Shown: piece after piece, positions 8,644-14,193 of the stretch
How the letters are laid out: the number at the start of each line of letters is the position of its first letter
Position numbering within the stretch: position 1 is the first letter of the stretch
Virus record (IMG/VR): IMGVR_UViG_3300017772_000151
Span: 1 to 22,308 of that record
Source: a virus
Direction: 5' to 3' (one strand)
DNA: 22,308 nucleotides
The notes under the pieces: generated by a model
Told to the model about the DNA's origin: nothing
Seen by the model: only the letters and a program-made list of their open reading frames with translations
Databases searched by the model: none
Position numbers and translations under genes: made by a program

Positions 8644-9612
8644 CTATCTCTGATCCATTCCCTTGCGTGTAATCATTCCCTCCAACGCGCTCGCAGCTTT
8701 AGCTTTATGTTGGTGATTAAGATGCGTGTATCGCAACATTGACTTTGGCGAAGTCCATCCACCCAAGTCCATTAAGGTGCGCTCACCTGTTCCCGACATA
8801 ATGTGCCAGCTCGCAAACGTGTGTCGCAGTGTATGGAACACTACACCTTTCGGCAGTCCCGCATTCTTCACCGCAGCTCGCCACGTAGAATTGCACAGTG
8901 CAGTTTTACTAAACGGCTTGCCATTGCTCCTCACACTTCGATGCTCCTGAACAAAAACATACTCAATCCCCTTTGGATTATCCTTGGTGAGATACGGATA
9001 CCTCTCCTCCAAATAATCCTTACGATCCCATCGACGGCGCAAAATTCTTTGTGCGTCTTTGTTCATGGGGAACGAAGTTGTGATTCCGTTCTTCGCATCC
9101 TTCGCCGCCAAATGCATCACCGTGAAGTCTGGCGATATGGCTGACCACTTGAGTAGCCTGACCGTCTTGTTGCGTTGTCCGCAACACAAAGCGAACTCAA
9201 CCATGTCAGCTCGCAGTTCATCCAGCCATCGCATCAACTCACGACATTGAATCGGCGTTAAATACATTTCCCGCTGCTCTTCTTTCAAGTTCTCAAACTT
9301 AGGCACTCGATCAATGACTTCCAGCTCATCTCTCGCATAAACTAAAACAGCGCGAGCGTAGGTTCTGTAATTATTGATGAAGCCGTTTGTCACTGGTTCG
9401 CCGGTCCAACGATTGGTTCGTCGGGACAGCTCGCCAAACAACTTGGTCAAAAGATATTTTTTCTCAAACTCCTTGATCGACAGGTCACCCCATCTTTCAA
9501 TTAACTCTTTCACTATGTCGATAGTGTACTTTTGCTTTCTCTTACCGGTACGCTTTGTTGGCGCAGCAAGATATTCTTCAGCCACTTCTCGATAGGTCAC
9601 GAAATTATCCAT
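8644..9612 (-). CDS. int: Tyrosine-recombinase phage integrase
   Basis: This 322-residue integrase catalyses site-specific insertion and excision between attP and the host attB. An N-terminal core-binding region (about 1-115) precedes the catalytic domain. Visible catalytic residues are R147 (GQRNKTVRLLKW), a lysine in AAKDAKN (K171 or K174), H260-x-x-R263 (FHTLRHTFASW), W286 in LGGW at the usual His/Trp position, and the nucleophile Y295 (RYTHL). An ATG at 9624 would add four residues, but its codon overlaps the GGAG (9619-9622) that sits 6 nt before the ATG at 9612, so the latter is chosen. It lies downstream of a terminator and probably has its own promoter (9677-9704). Confidence 0.95.
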   Translation of the reverse strand: MDNFVTYREVAEEYLAAPTKRTGKRKQKYTIDIVKELIERWGDLSIKEFEKKYLLTKLFGELSRRTNRWTGEPVTNGFINNYRTYARAVLVYARDELEVIDRVPKFENLKEEQREMYLTPIQCRELMRWLDELRADMVEFALCCGQRNKTVRLLKWSAISPDFTVMHLAAKDAKNGITTSFPMNKDAQRILRRRWDRKDYLEERYPYLTKDNPKGIEYVFVQEHRSVRSNGKPFSKTALCNSTWRAAVKNAGLPKGVVFHTLRHTFASWHIMSGTGERTLMDLGGWTSPKSMLRYTHLNHQHKAKAASALEGMITRKGMDQR

Positions 9613-9637
9613 AAGTTTCTCCATTAATTAAGATGAA

Positions 9638-9683
9638 GAGACCGACAGCAGTGTTAGATTAACACCAGTCGTCTCTAATCTAA
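9638..9683. repeat. Nested palindromes over the integrase promoter
   Basis: Two alternative inverted repeats share this segment. One is TTAGATTA (9654-9661) and TAATCTAA (9676-9683), 8 bp perfect with a 14-bp spacer. The other is an imperfect hairpin, GAGACCGAC (9638-9646) ... GTGTTA (9651-9656)-GAT-TAACAC (9660-9665) ... GTCGTCTC (9668-9675). The first overlaps the proposed -10 of the integrase promoter, so it may be an operator. The hairpin could instead form in the integrase leader RNA, or mark recombinase or excisionase binding. Confidence 0.5.
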
Positions 9684-9704
9684 AGCTCCGTCAGCGAGGG
9701 ACAA
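9677..9704 (-). promoter_or_regulatory. Candidate integrase promoter
   Basis: On the minus strand TTGTCC (9704-9699) is followed after 16 bp by TAGATT (9682-9677), each 4/6 to the sigma70 consensus. It lies just after the upstream operon's terminator, in the right place for a separate integrase transcript, and its -10 overlaps a perfect inverted repeat. Confidence 0.35.
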
Positions 9705-9721
9705 GTGGAGCAACGCTTGCC

Positions 9722-9746
9722 AAAAAGGACGCGAGGAGGTGCGCCC
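9722..9746 (-). terminator. Rho-independent terminator of the recombination operon
   Basis: On the minus strand GGGCGC (9746-9741), loop ACCUCCUC, GCGUCC (9732-9727) form a 6-bp GC-rich stem with one G-U pair, followed directly by UUUUU (9726-9722). It lies 17 nt after the stop of the last gene of the recombination operon, separating it from the integrase. Confidence 0.6.
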
Positions 9747-9763
9747 ACCCCTCTAGGAGGAAA

Positions 9764-9997
9764 CTAGTGAGTCTCTGTGGACTCTTCGTCCGCTGCGTAG
9801 GGGTCAGGCAGCAGCTTGACGGCTTCCTTCATATTCAGGTCCGCGCCCTTTTGGGCAGCGTTCAGCAGTGCTGCGAGCAAATCAATGCCAGCGTTGGTTT
9901 GCTGCGCGGTATTGAGCATCTGCTTGCAGGTATCGGAGATGTCATCGACCAAATAAGGCACGTTATCGATATTAATTACTTGTGGTTGTTCACTCAT
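9764..9997 (-). CDS. Small hypothetical protein (DUF6447-like start)
   Basis: This 77-residue acidic protein is the last gene of the recombination operon and overlaps the upstream gene by ATGA. The start (INIDNVPYLVDDISDTCKQ) resembles the short phage proteins of the DUF6447 type, which open with an I-x-I-D-G-x-x-Y segment. A helical middle (TNAGIDLLAALLNAAQKGADL) and an acidic tail follow. No catalytic or metal-binding motif is visible. The family call is tentative and function unknown. Confidence 0.7.
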   Translation of the reverse strand: MSEQPQVINIDNVPYLVDDISDTCKQMLNTAQQTNAGIDLLAALLNAAQKGADLNMKEAVKLLPDPYAADEESTETH

Positions 9998-10395
9998 TTT
10001 TTCTTCCTTGCGTCATCACGCACGATTTGATATTTGCGGGGTGCACCCACGATTAACGAAGCTTGCGGCAGCATGAAAGACTTCGCAGTCTCATCACCGG
10101 CTCGACCGCATTCGGGACATCGGAGTTTTGGTTTGGTGTAATGTGGCTGGATGCCAGTCATCTCGACAAACACATCATCTGTCAGCTTGAGACCTTCATC
10201 ACCCGCCTTGAGGATGTGTTCACGATGACCCTCGCGGCTTGTGTGAATGTTGAGGTGAGCCTCATGCCTTCCAGCCTGATCCACAACTCCTCGCACCCAC
10301 ACGCGATGATCGAACGTGGACTCCAGGTTTTGTGAATCTAAGTTTTCCCCGCCGTAAAAGACGGAGCCAGCAGGTCTGGTAATTCTTAGCGGCAT
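9994..10395 (-). CDS. Small protein with CsrA-like N-terminus and a CxxC motif
   Basis: This 133-residue protein starts LRITRPAGSVFYGG, similar in pattern to the first strand of CsrA/RsmA (LxLTRRxGExxxIG). About 45 residues later, AHLNIHTSREGHREHIL resembles the CsrA segment VRIGxxAPxExxVHREEI. A second part (95-133) carries CPECGRAGDETAKSF, half of a zinc ribbon, and a basic end. Known: CsrA dimers bind GGA in mRNA leaders. Inference: a diverged RNA-binding regulator or a fold of similar pattern. It overlaps the downstream gene by ATGA within the recombination operon. Confidence 0.68.
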   Translation of the reverse strand: MPLRITRPAGSVFYGGENLDSQNLESTFDHRVWVRGVVDQAGRHEAHLNIHTSREGHREHILKAGDEGLKLTDDVFVEMTGIQPHYTKPKLRCPECGRAGDETAKSFMLPQASLIVGAPRKYQIVRDDARKKK

Positions 10396-10405
10396 GTTTT
10401 AAATC

Positions 10406-10822
10406 CTAAAACGGAATTTCATCATCATCGAGGAAGTCATCGTCAGACGATGGCGCTGACTTAGGTTTACTGCCAGACACTTTGCCGCCTGACTCTGTGA
10501 ATTGTTTAAGATCCATCATGCCGTTACCTATCCAAGCATCTCTCACTTGCAGTACGGCACCGTTATCCGTTTTGACCACCTTTCCTTTCCAGTTCATGCG
10601 CGTCAAATCGTTGCCTGATTGGTTCAAACCTTCTTGCAACCAGTCAATAAAGTTCTGCCCGATCTGGAGAAATCCATCGTAATCATGCGCCTTATCGTCT
10701 GTCGCCCACGCTTGACCTTTGTCTTCCCGCAACACTTTCAAGCGGTCTAACTCTTTTTGCTTTTTCTCTGGACTCAGTTTGTACAGCCGACCATTTCCGG
10801 CATGAACTTCAAAATTACTCAT
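10406..10822 (-). CDS. Phage protein with SSB-type C-terminal tip
   Basis: This 138-residue protein ends in a serine/acidic linker and DDDFLDDDEIPF, very like the C-terminal tip of bacterial SSB (DDDIPF) that recruits repair and replication proteins. The N-terminal 100 residues (DRLKVLREDKGQAWATDDKAHDYDGFLQIGQ, WKGKVVKTDNGAVLQVRDAW) do not look like the standard SSB OB fold, although the last part is strand-rich. The ATG at 10822 is chosen because GGAG lies 7 nt upstream; it overlaps the exonuclease stop as TGATG. Placed beside exonuclease and annealing protein, a single-strand binding role is likely but inferred. Confidence 0.75.
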   Translation of the reverse strand: MSNFEVHAGNGRLYKLSPEKKQKELDRLKVLREDKGQAWATDDKAHDYDGFLQIGQNFIDWLQEGLNQSGNDLTRMNWKGKVVKTDNGAVLQVRDAWIGNGMMDLKQFTESGGKVSGSKPKSAPSSDDDFLDDDEIPF

Positions 10823-11850
10823 CACACATCTCCGTGTTGTATTTGGACCTGCATTGCGCCCGTGGTTCGTCGGAATGAATCGATAGACTCATCCTTATTT
10901 AGCACCTCATCTTCGCCGCCAAGAAACTCAAATGCTTTTCGGTAGTCGATTGCTGGGTTCTTCATGATCACCTTCACGGTGGTTCTGCCATTACTGACAG
11001 AGCCTTCATACCGCGTGGCAATATCTTTTTTCAGCGACTCACTGGTCTTACCCAGCACGTCGAGAGCTTCTAAATCGTCACCGATTCTAGACTTGATGTC
11101 TGCGATTCTGTCTTGCATCGCAGTCAAGCGATTGAGTTCCTCGTCATGCTTGATGACCTCCGGCTCGTCGCTTTGTATAGGCTTGAGATGAACAGCACGG
11201 GTGACCTCGTCTCTGTGCTGCTCCTGAATCCAGTTGTACCAGCAGTGATACAGATCGAGCCTGCTTATGGTTCCCTTCGCTGGCTGCGGTAAATACTTGC
11301 GACTCAGCGGCTCAGTCAGGAAATCTTGCTTCCGTTCGACCCGCTCTAATGTGTATTGTGGTTCTGCCGTTTCATTTTTTGCGAGATAGCAAATAAAATC
11401 GCACCACTCAGCATCCAGCACTTCCATTTGCATATAGACTTGCATGAGATACATGCTACGCTTTGGCTCAAAAATAGAATAAGGAGTCTTGGTGTATTGC
11501 GGGAACGGGCACTTGATCTCGATACATCCGTCTATACCAACGAGACCGTCAGGACTAGCCGCGAGAAACTCATGATCACGATGAACAACCAAGCCTGTTT
11601 CTTCAACGGTGTAGCCTTGCAGCTCCTCCAAAAAGATACGAGCAGAATCTTCCATCATCTGACCGTGACCGACCGCAGGGACCATTTTGAATTCACTCTC
11701 AGCGCCAGCAATCGCTCTGACTTCTTGGCGAACCAAGCCATCAGGTTTCATGTACGGATGCTTGCCTTCGTATGCAGCGCAAACCGAAGCTTTAATCTTG
11801 CCGGCTCTTGCCGCATGCCACTCAGGTGACCCTTGGATTGCTAAACTCAT
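10822..11850 (-). CDS. YqaJ/lambda-type recombination exonuclease
   Basis: This 342-residue nuclease of the PD-(D/E)XK superfamily would resect double-stranded ends to give the 3' single strand used by the annealing protein encoded just upstream. Motifs seen: the N-terminal IQGSPEWHAARAGKIKAS typical of YqaJ nucleases, E67 in GHGQMMEDSA, D101 in AASPDG, E111-x-K113 in CIEIKCPF, and the QVYMQMEV helix after it. The C-terminal third (about 230-342) is charged, helical and less conserved. It overlaps the annealing-protein gene upstream by 4 nt, a common phage exonuclease-annealase pair. Confidence 0.93.
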   Translation of the reverse strand: MSLAIQGSPEWHAARAGKIKASVCAAYEGKHPYMKPDGLVRQEVRAIAGAESEFKMVPAVGHGQMMEDSARIFLEELQGYTVEETGLVVHRDHEFLAASPDGLVGIDGCIEIKCPFPQYTKTPYSIFEPKRSMYLMQVYMQMEVLDAEWCDFICYLAKNETAEPQYTLERVERKQDFLTEPLSRKYLPQPAKGTISRLDLYHCWYNWIQEQHRDEVTRAVHLKPIQSDEPEVIKHDEELNRLTAMQDRIADIKSRIGDDLEALDVLGKTSESLKKDIATRYEGSVSNGRTTVKVIMKNPAIDYRKAFEFLGGEDEVLNKDESIDSFRRTTGAMQVQIQHGDV

Positions 11851-12506
11851 TTCTCAGTCCTCCAGCCACGCTTGTTGCAAAGCAACTTCCAATTTTCCCC
11901 ATCGTCCTCTAGACCTCGCTTTGCGAGTTCGATCTTAACTTTGTCGTATTTCTTTCGTGCAGCACTAAGAGTTTTCGCGTCGCTAACTTCGCACGTTCGC
12001 CAAACCCATAAGATTTTTTCATCTTCTGCTGCTTTTGTTTCTGAAGATTTACTTTGTTCAGTATTAGAAACATCTTCAGAGTCGTTAGCGGCAGGTTGCT
12101 CTGCGACCTCAGGCTTCAACCACATCGTGTAGCCCAAACCAAATTCGCCCATCGCTTTGACGCGGCACCGCTGTTTAGCAGTGTTAATATCTGTTGCTGA
12201 GGGGGACTGAATTGCTTTGCCTGCGCGATGAACCGGCAGGTAGGTGATGTTTGTGTGTTCGCCAATGGTCATCCGACAGCGAACTTCTGCGCTGCCATCG
12301 TCAAAGTAATGACACTCTCGACCACTGTGATCTTCGGTAAACTCCCAACGATACTCTGGGAAAGCGCTCATCATTACTTCGTGCGCCTTCATCCACGGCA
12401 AGTATGTCAGCACTTGATCGCCGATAACTTCCGTTTCGGTGCAAAAGGGTTTTACGTTGATATTTGTAAGGGTTGCCCAAATGTGGGCACGGGTAGGCAT
12501 ATCCAT
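11847..12506 (-). CDS. Single-strand annealing protein (DUF1071/Sak-like)
   Basis: This 219-residue protein matches the DUF1071 pattern: TYLPWMKAHEVMMSAFPEYRWEF, a strand-rich middle (SAEVRCRMTIG ... YLPV), then DINTAKQRCRVKAMGEFGLGYTMW, the family's most typical segment (residues ~107-129). The C-terminal part (130-219) is an acidic S/E-rich linker followed by a basic helical end. Known: these proteins anneal complementary single strands with a partner exonuclease, independently of host RecA. GGAG lies 8 nt before the ATG. It is first in the minus-strand recombination operon. Confidence 0.85.
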   Translation of the reverse strand: MDMPTRAHIWATLTNINVKPFCTETEVIGDQVLTYLPWMKAHEVMMSAFPEYRWEFTEDHSGRECHYFDDGSAEVRCRMTIGEHTNITYLPVHRAGKAIQSPSATDINTAKQRCRVKAMGEFGLGYTMWLKPEVAEQPAANDSEDVSNTEQSKSSETKAAEDEKILWVWRTCEVSDAKTLSAARKKYDKVKIELAKRGLEDDGENWKLLCNKRGWRTEK

Positions 12507-12706
12507 GTGTACATCTCCATTAATTCAGAAGATATATTACACCATGATATTTTATAACACTACTTACATATTGCTTATTTGGACTTATATATTAATCTTT
12601 TTCCGCTACGAGGGTCACCTTTAAATCATCCTTCGCTATAAGATCTTTTTTCCAATCTTCGACTAGATGCTTGCCGAAAGCGCTTGTTAATTTAGGAGAT
12701 TTTAAA

Positions 12707-12820
12707 ATGAGACTCACTAATTGTCGGTCACTAATTCGAGGGTTGTGTCTGATCTTTGTCACTAGTGTCACTAAAACTAATCCTTATCTCGATTTAAATT
12801 ATAACTTATATAATAAATGA
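12707..12820 (+). CDS. Possible 37-residue small protein
   Basis: A short frame with a strong SD (AGGAG at 12694-12698, 8 nt before the ATG) encodes 37 residues. The start is basic (MRLTNCRSLIRG), the middle hydrophobic (LCLIFVTSV), the tail Asn/Tyr-rich. It runs opposite to its neighbours and contains the TCACTA repeats. Not recognised. It could be a small regulator, or the frame may only be a by-product of operator sequence; the SD is the main support. Confidence 0.35.
   Translation: MRLTNCRSLIRGLCLIFVTSVTKTNPYLDLNYNLYNK
12714..12773. repeat. Four TCACTA operator-like repeats
   Basis: TCACTA occurs at 12714, 12728, 12759 and 12768. The first two are 9-bp direct repeats TCACTAATT spaced 14 bp apart; the last two are 9 bp apart and include the palindrome CACTAGTG (12760-12767). 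They lie just downstream of the candidate minus-strand promoter. They may bind the nearby HTH repressor or act as leader RNA signals. Confidence 0.45.
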
Positions 12821-12825
12821 GTCAG
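12798..12825 (-). promoter_or_regulatory. Candidate promoter for the recombination operon
   Basis: On the minus strand CTGACT (12825-12820) is followed after 16 bp by a perfect TATAAT (12803-12798). The spacer is AT-rich. Transcription would start near 12791, about 285 nt before the annealing-protein ATG, and run straight through the TCACTA repeats. Confidence 0.5.
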
Positions 12826-12875
12826 CTTCAAGGTTAGTACGACTTTCGTTTGTGATATAAACCATCGTTTAGTGG

Positions 12876-13292
12876 TTACTTTGTGACCAACAAGTCAATG
12901 ATGTCGCCAATGCTTTCTCTTTTGTTTTCATCGAGATAGAAGCCGCAAAGCTTTGCGAACTGCTTTGGCGTAAAGGTGTAATCGCTTTTTTCTTCAAACG
13001 CTTTGACGTAAAGGATAGCGTCAGTCATTTCTTGTACAGTTTTTTCGCGTGAGGTTGGCACCTCTCTTGATTTAAGCGTTACCCACAAATAAATATCAAT
13101 ATTGTACAAGTCGCAAAGCTCAACAACTCGCGTCGCGTCGCTTGGCAAACTACCTTTTATCCATGCTTGAGCTGAAGCTGCGCTGCATCCAGTAGCTTTA
13201 ACAATAGCAGACGCTCGCCCCCATTCGGGAACCCCAGCGCTATCAAGCGCAGCTTTAAACACCTCTAATCGTTCTTTTCTTTGGTCAGCCAT
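12876..13292 (-). CDS. Small HTH repressor-like protein
   Basis: This 138-residue protein has an N-terminal helix-turn-helix (about 25-55: ASAIVKATGCSAASAQAWIKGSLPSD), fitting XRE/Cro-type DNA-binding domains, and a short C-terminal helical region (85-138). It lacks an S24 LexA/CI self-cleavage domain, so any induction must use another route. A longer frame from 13322 exists, but AGGAG stands 7 nt before the ATG at 13292, so that start is chosen. It is transcribed divergently from the replication genes, as phage lysogeny repressors are. Confidence 0.82.
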   Translation of the reverse strand: MADQRKERLEVFKAALDSAGVPEWGRASAIVKATGCSAASAQAWIKGSLPSDATRVVELCDLYNIDIYLWVTLKSREVPTSREKTVQEMTDAILYVKAFEEKSDYTFTPKQFAKLCGFYLDENKRESIGDIIDLLVTK

Positions 13293-13322
13293 GAAATTTC
13301 TCCTGGTACAAAGATCACACAA

Positions 13323-13350
13323 AGCCTAGCCAATGGCAAGATAATTTCAA
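13323..13350 (-). promoter_or_regulatory. Candidate repressor promoter
   Basis: On the minus strand TTGAAA (13350-13345, 5/6 to TTGACA) is followed after 16 bp by TAGGCT (13328-13323, weak). The -35 overlaps ATTTCAAC (13344-13351), which recurs at 13385-13392. This pair, 41 bp apart, could be operators in the divergent promoter region. Confidence 0.35.
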
Positions 13351-13405
13351 CAAATGTTTGCAGCTAAGAGACATTACGCCTATTATTTCAACCTTCTAAA
13401 GATTT

Positions 13406-13435
13406 TTTACACATAGTAATTCACAAATATTTATA
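13406..13435 (+). promoter_or_regulatory. Candidate replication-operon promoter
   Basis: TTTACA (13406-13411) is followed after 18 bp by TTTATA (13430-13435) in an AT-rich divergent region. The start point would fall near 13443, giving only about a 13-nt leader before the first ATG, which has no SD. Confidence 0.35.
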
Positions 13436-13455
13436 CATGGATTGTTTGGTTTTAT

Positions 13456-14193
13456 ATGATATTTAGACCGGCTAATTTAAAGACAGATAATTACACCAGA
13501 ATACCCAACCTCCTTCTTCGCGGCGGCACCAGCGCCAGCGACCTTCGATCAGACCAAATATCCCCCGAATCCTTAGGGGTTCTCGTCTATCTACTCAGCC
13601 ATCGTGACGATTGGCAAATTACCAACAACCAGTTATGCACGGTTTTTGGCGTGGGTAACGGAAAGATGACGCGCATCACCAAAGAGCTTGAGACTGCTGA
13701 GTACATCAAACGAACAATGATTCGTAACACCGCCGGTCACGTCGAAAGCTGGGACTGGCTGGTCACGGATGTGCGTGGTCACTTCCCACTAGATCAACGA
13801 TATCCAGATCAAGTTAAGCCAGATCAAGCTAATCCAGATCAGGATAACGATACCCAAAGAACAAATAGTTTAAAGAACAAACAAGGAAAAGAACAAATAA
13901 GTTGGCGCGACGATCTCCTTAACAATGTTCCAGAGGGCATTCCAGCTAAGGCATGGACCCTTTGGTGGGATTACAAATTGCAGGAACGTAAAGGCAGAAA
14001 GCCAAGCAAGAAAATGATCACCATGATTACGCAAGACTTCATGGTGTTTAAGAAAGACGACTTTGATTTGTTGGGGGTTGTGAGTTTTGCAATCAGCCGC
14101 GAGTGGAGGTCGATAGGCAAGCCCGATTGGGATGGTTTGAAATCTTATAAGGGTCACAAAAGAAAGTTGAATTTAATGGAGGCAGTAAGATGA
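13456..14193 (+). CDS. Phage replication initiator (lambda O-like, winged helix)
   Basis: This 245-residue protein has an N-terminal region typical of phage replication proteins: YTRIPNLLLRG, then a winged helix (about 35-95: SPESLGVLVYLLSHRDDWQITNNQLCTVF, GKMTRITKELETAEYI). A linker (112-130) with PDQ every five residues follows. The C-terminal domain (150-245, AWTLWWDYKLQERKGRKPSKKMI ... SREWRSIGKPDW) is common in phage initiators. The DNA encoding the PDQ linker is an array of 15-bp iterons, so the gene probably contains its own origin. No SD is seen before the ATG, so translation may start from a very short leader. It overlaps the primase-helicase gene by ATGA. Confidence 0.8.
   Translation: MIFRPANLKTDNYTRIPNLLLRGGTSASDLRSDQISPESLGVLVYLLSHRDDWQITNNQLCTVFGVGNGKMTRITKELETAEYIKRTMIRNTAGHVESWDWLVTDVRGHFPLDQRYPDQVKPDQANPDQDNDTQRTNSLKNKQGKEQISWRDDLLNNVPEGIPAKAWTLWWDYKLQERKGRKPSKKMITMITQDFMVFKKDDFDLLGVVSFAISREWRSIGKPDWDGLKSYKGHKRKLNLMEAVR
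13789..13905. other. Candidate phage replication origin: iterons plus AT-rich region
   Basis: Four 15-bp direct repeats lie head to tail at 13789-13803, 13804-13818, 13819-13833 and 13834-13848. The shared core AGATCA starts at 13791, 13806, 13821 and 13836; the last three copies are CCAGATCA. An A-rich stretch follows (about 13850-13905). Known: lambda ori has four iterons inside gene O next to an AT-rich unwinding element. The same plan here argues for an origin. Confidence 0.72.

Larger units (their letters stand above)
12507..12875. other. Long leader and switch region
   Basis: The 369 bp between repressor and annealing-protein genes are very AT-rich. They hold a candidate minus-strand promoter (12798-12825), four TCACTA repeats (12714-12773), a possible 37-residue plus-strand gene (12707-12820), a second weaker extended -10 on the minus strand (TGT-TATAAA, 12559-12551), and the palindrome AAGCGCTT (12678-12685). 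If the upstream promoter is used, the recombination operon has a leader near 285 nt, long enough for antitermination or operator control. Confidence 0.5.

Noticed and set aside
9640-9680. The palindromes upstream of the integrase gene as a rho-independent terminator.
   Set aside because: No U-tract follows on either strand; the real terminator is at 9722-9746.
12714-12773. CRISPR-like array from the TCACTA repeats.
   Set aside because: The repeats are far too short and the spacing is irregular; they look like operators.
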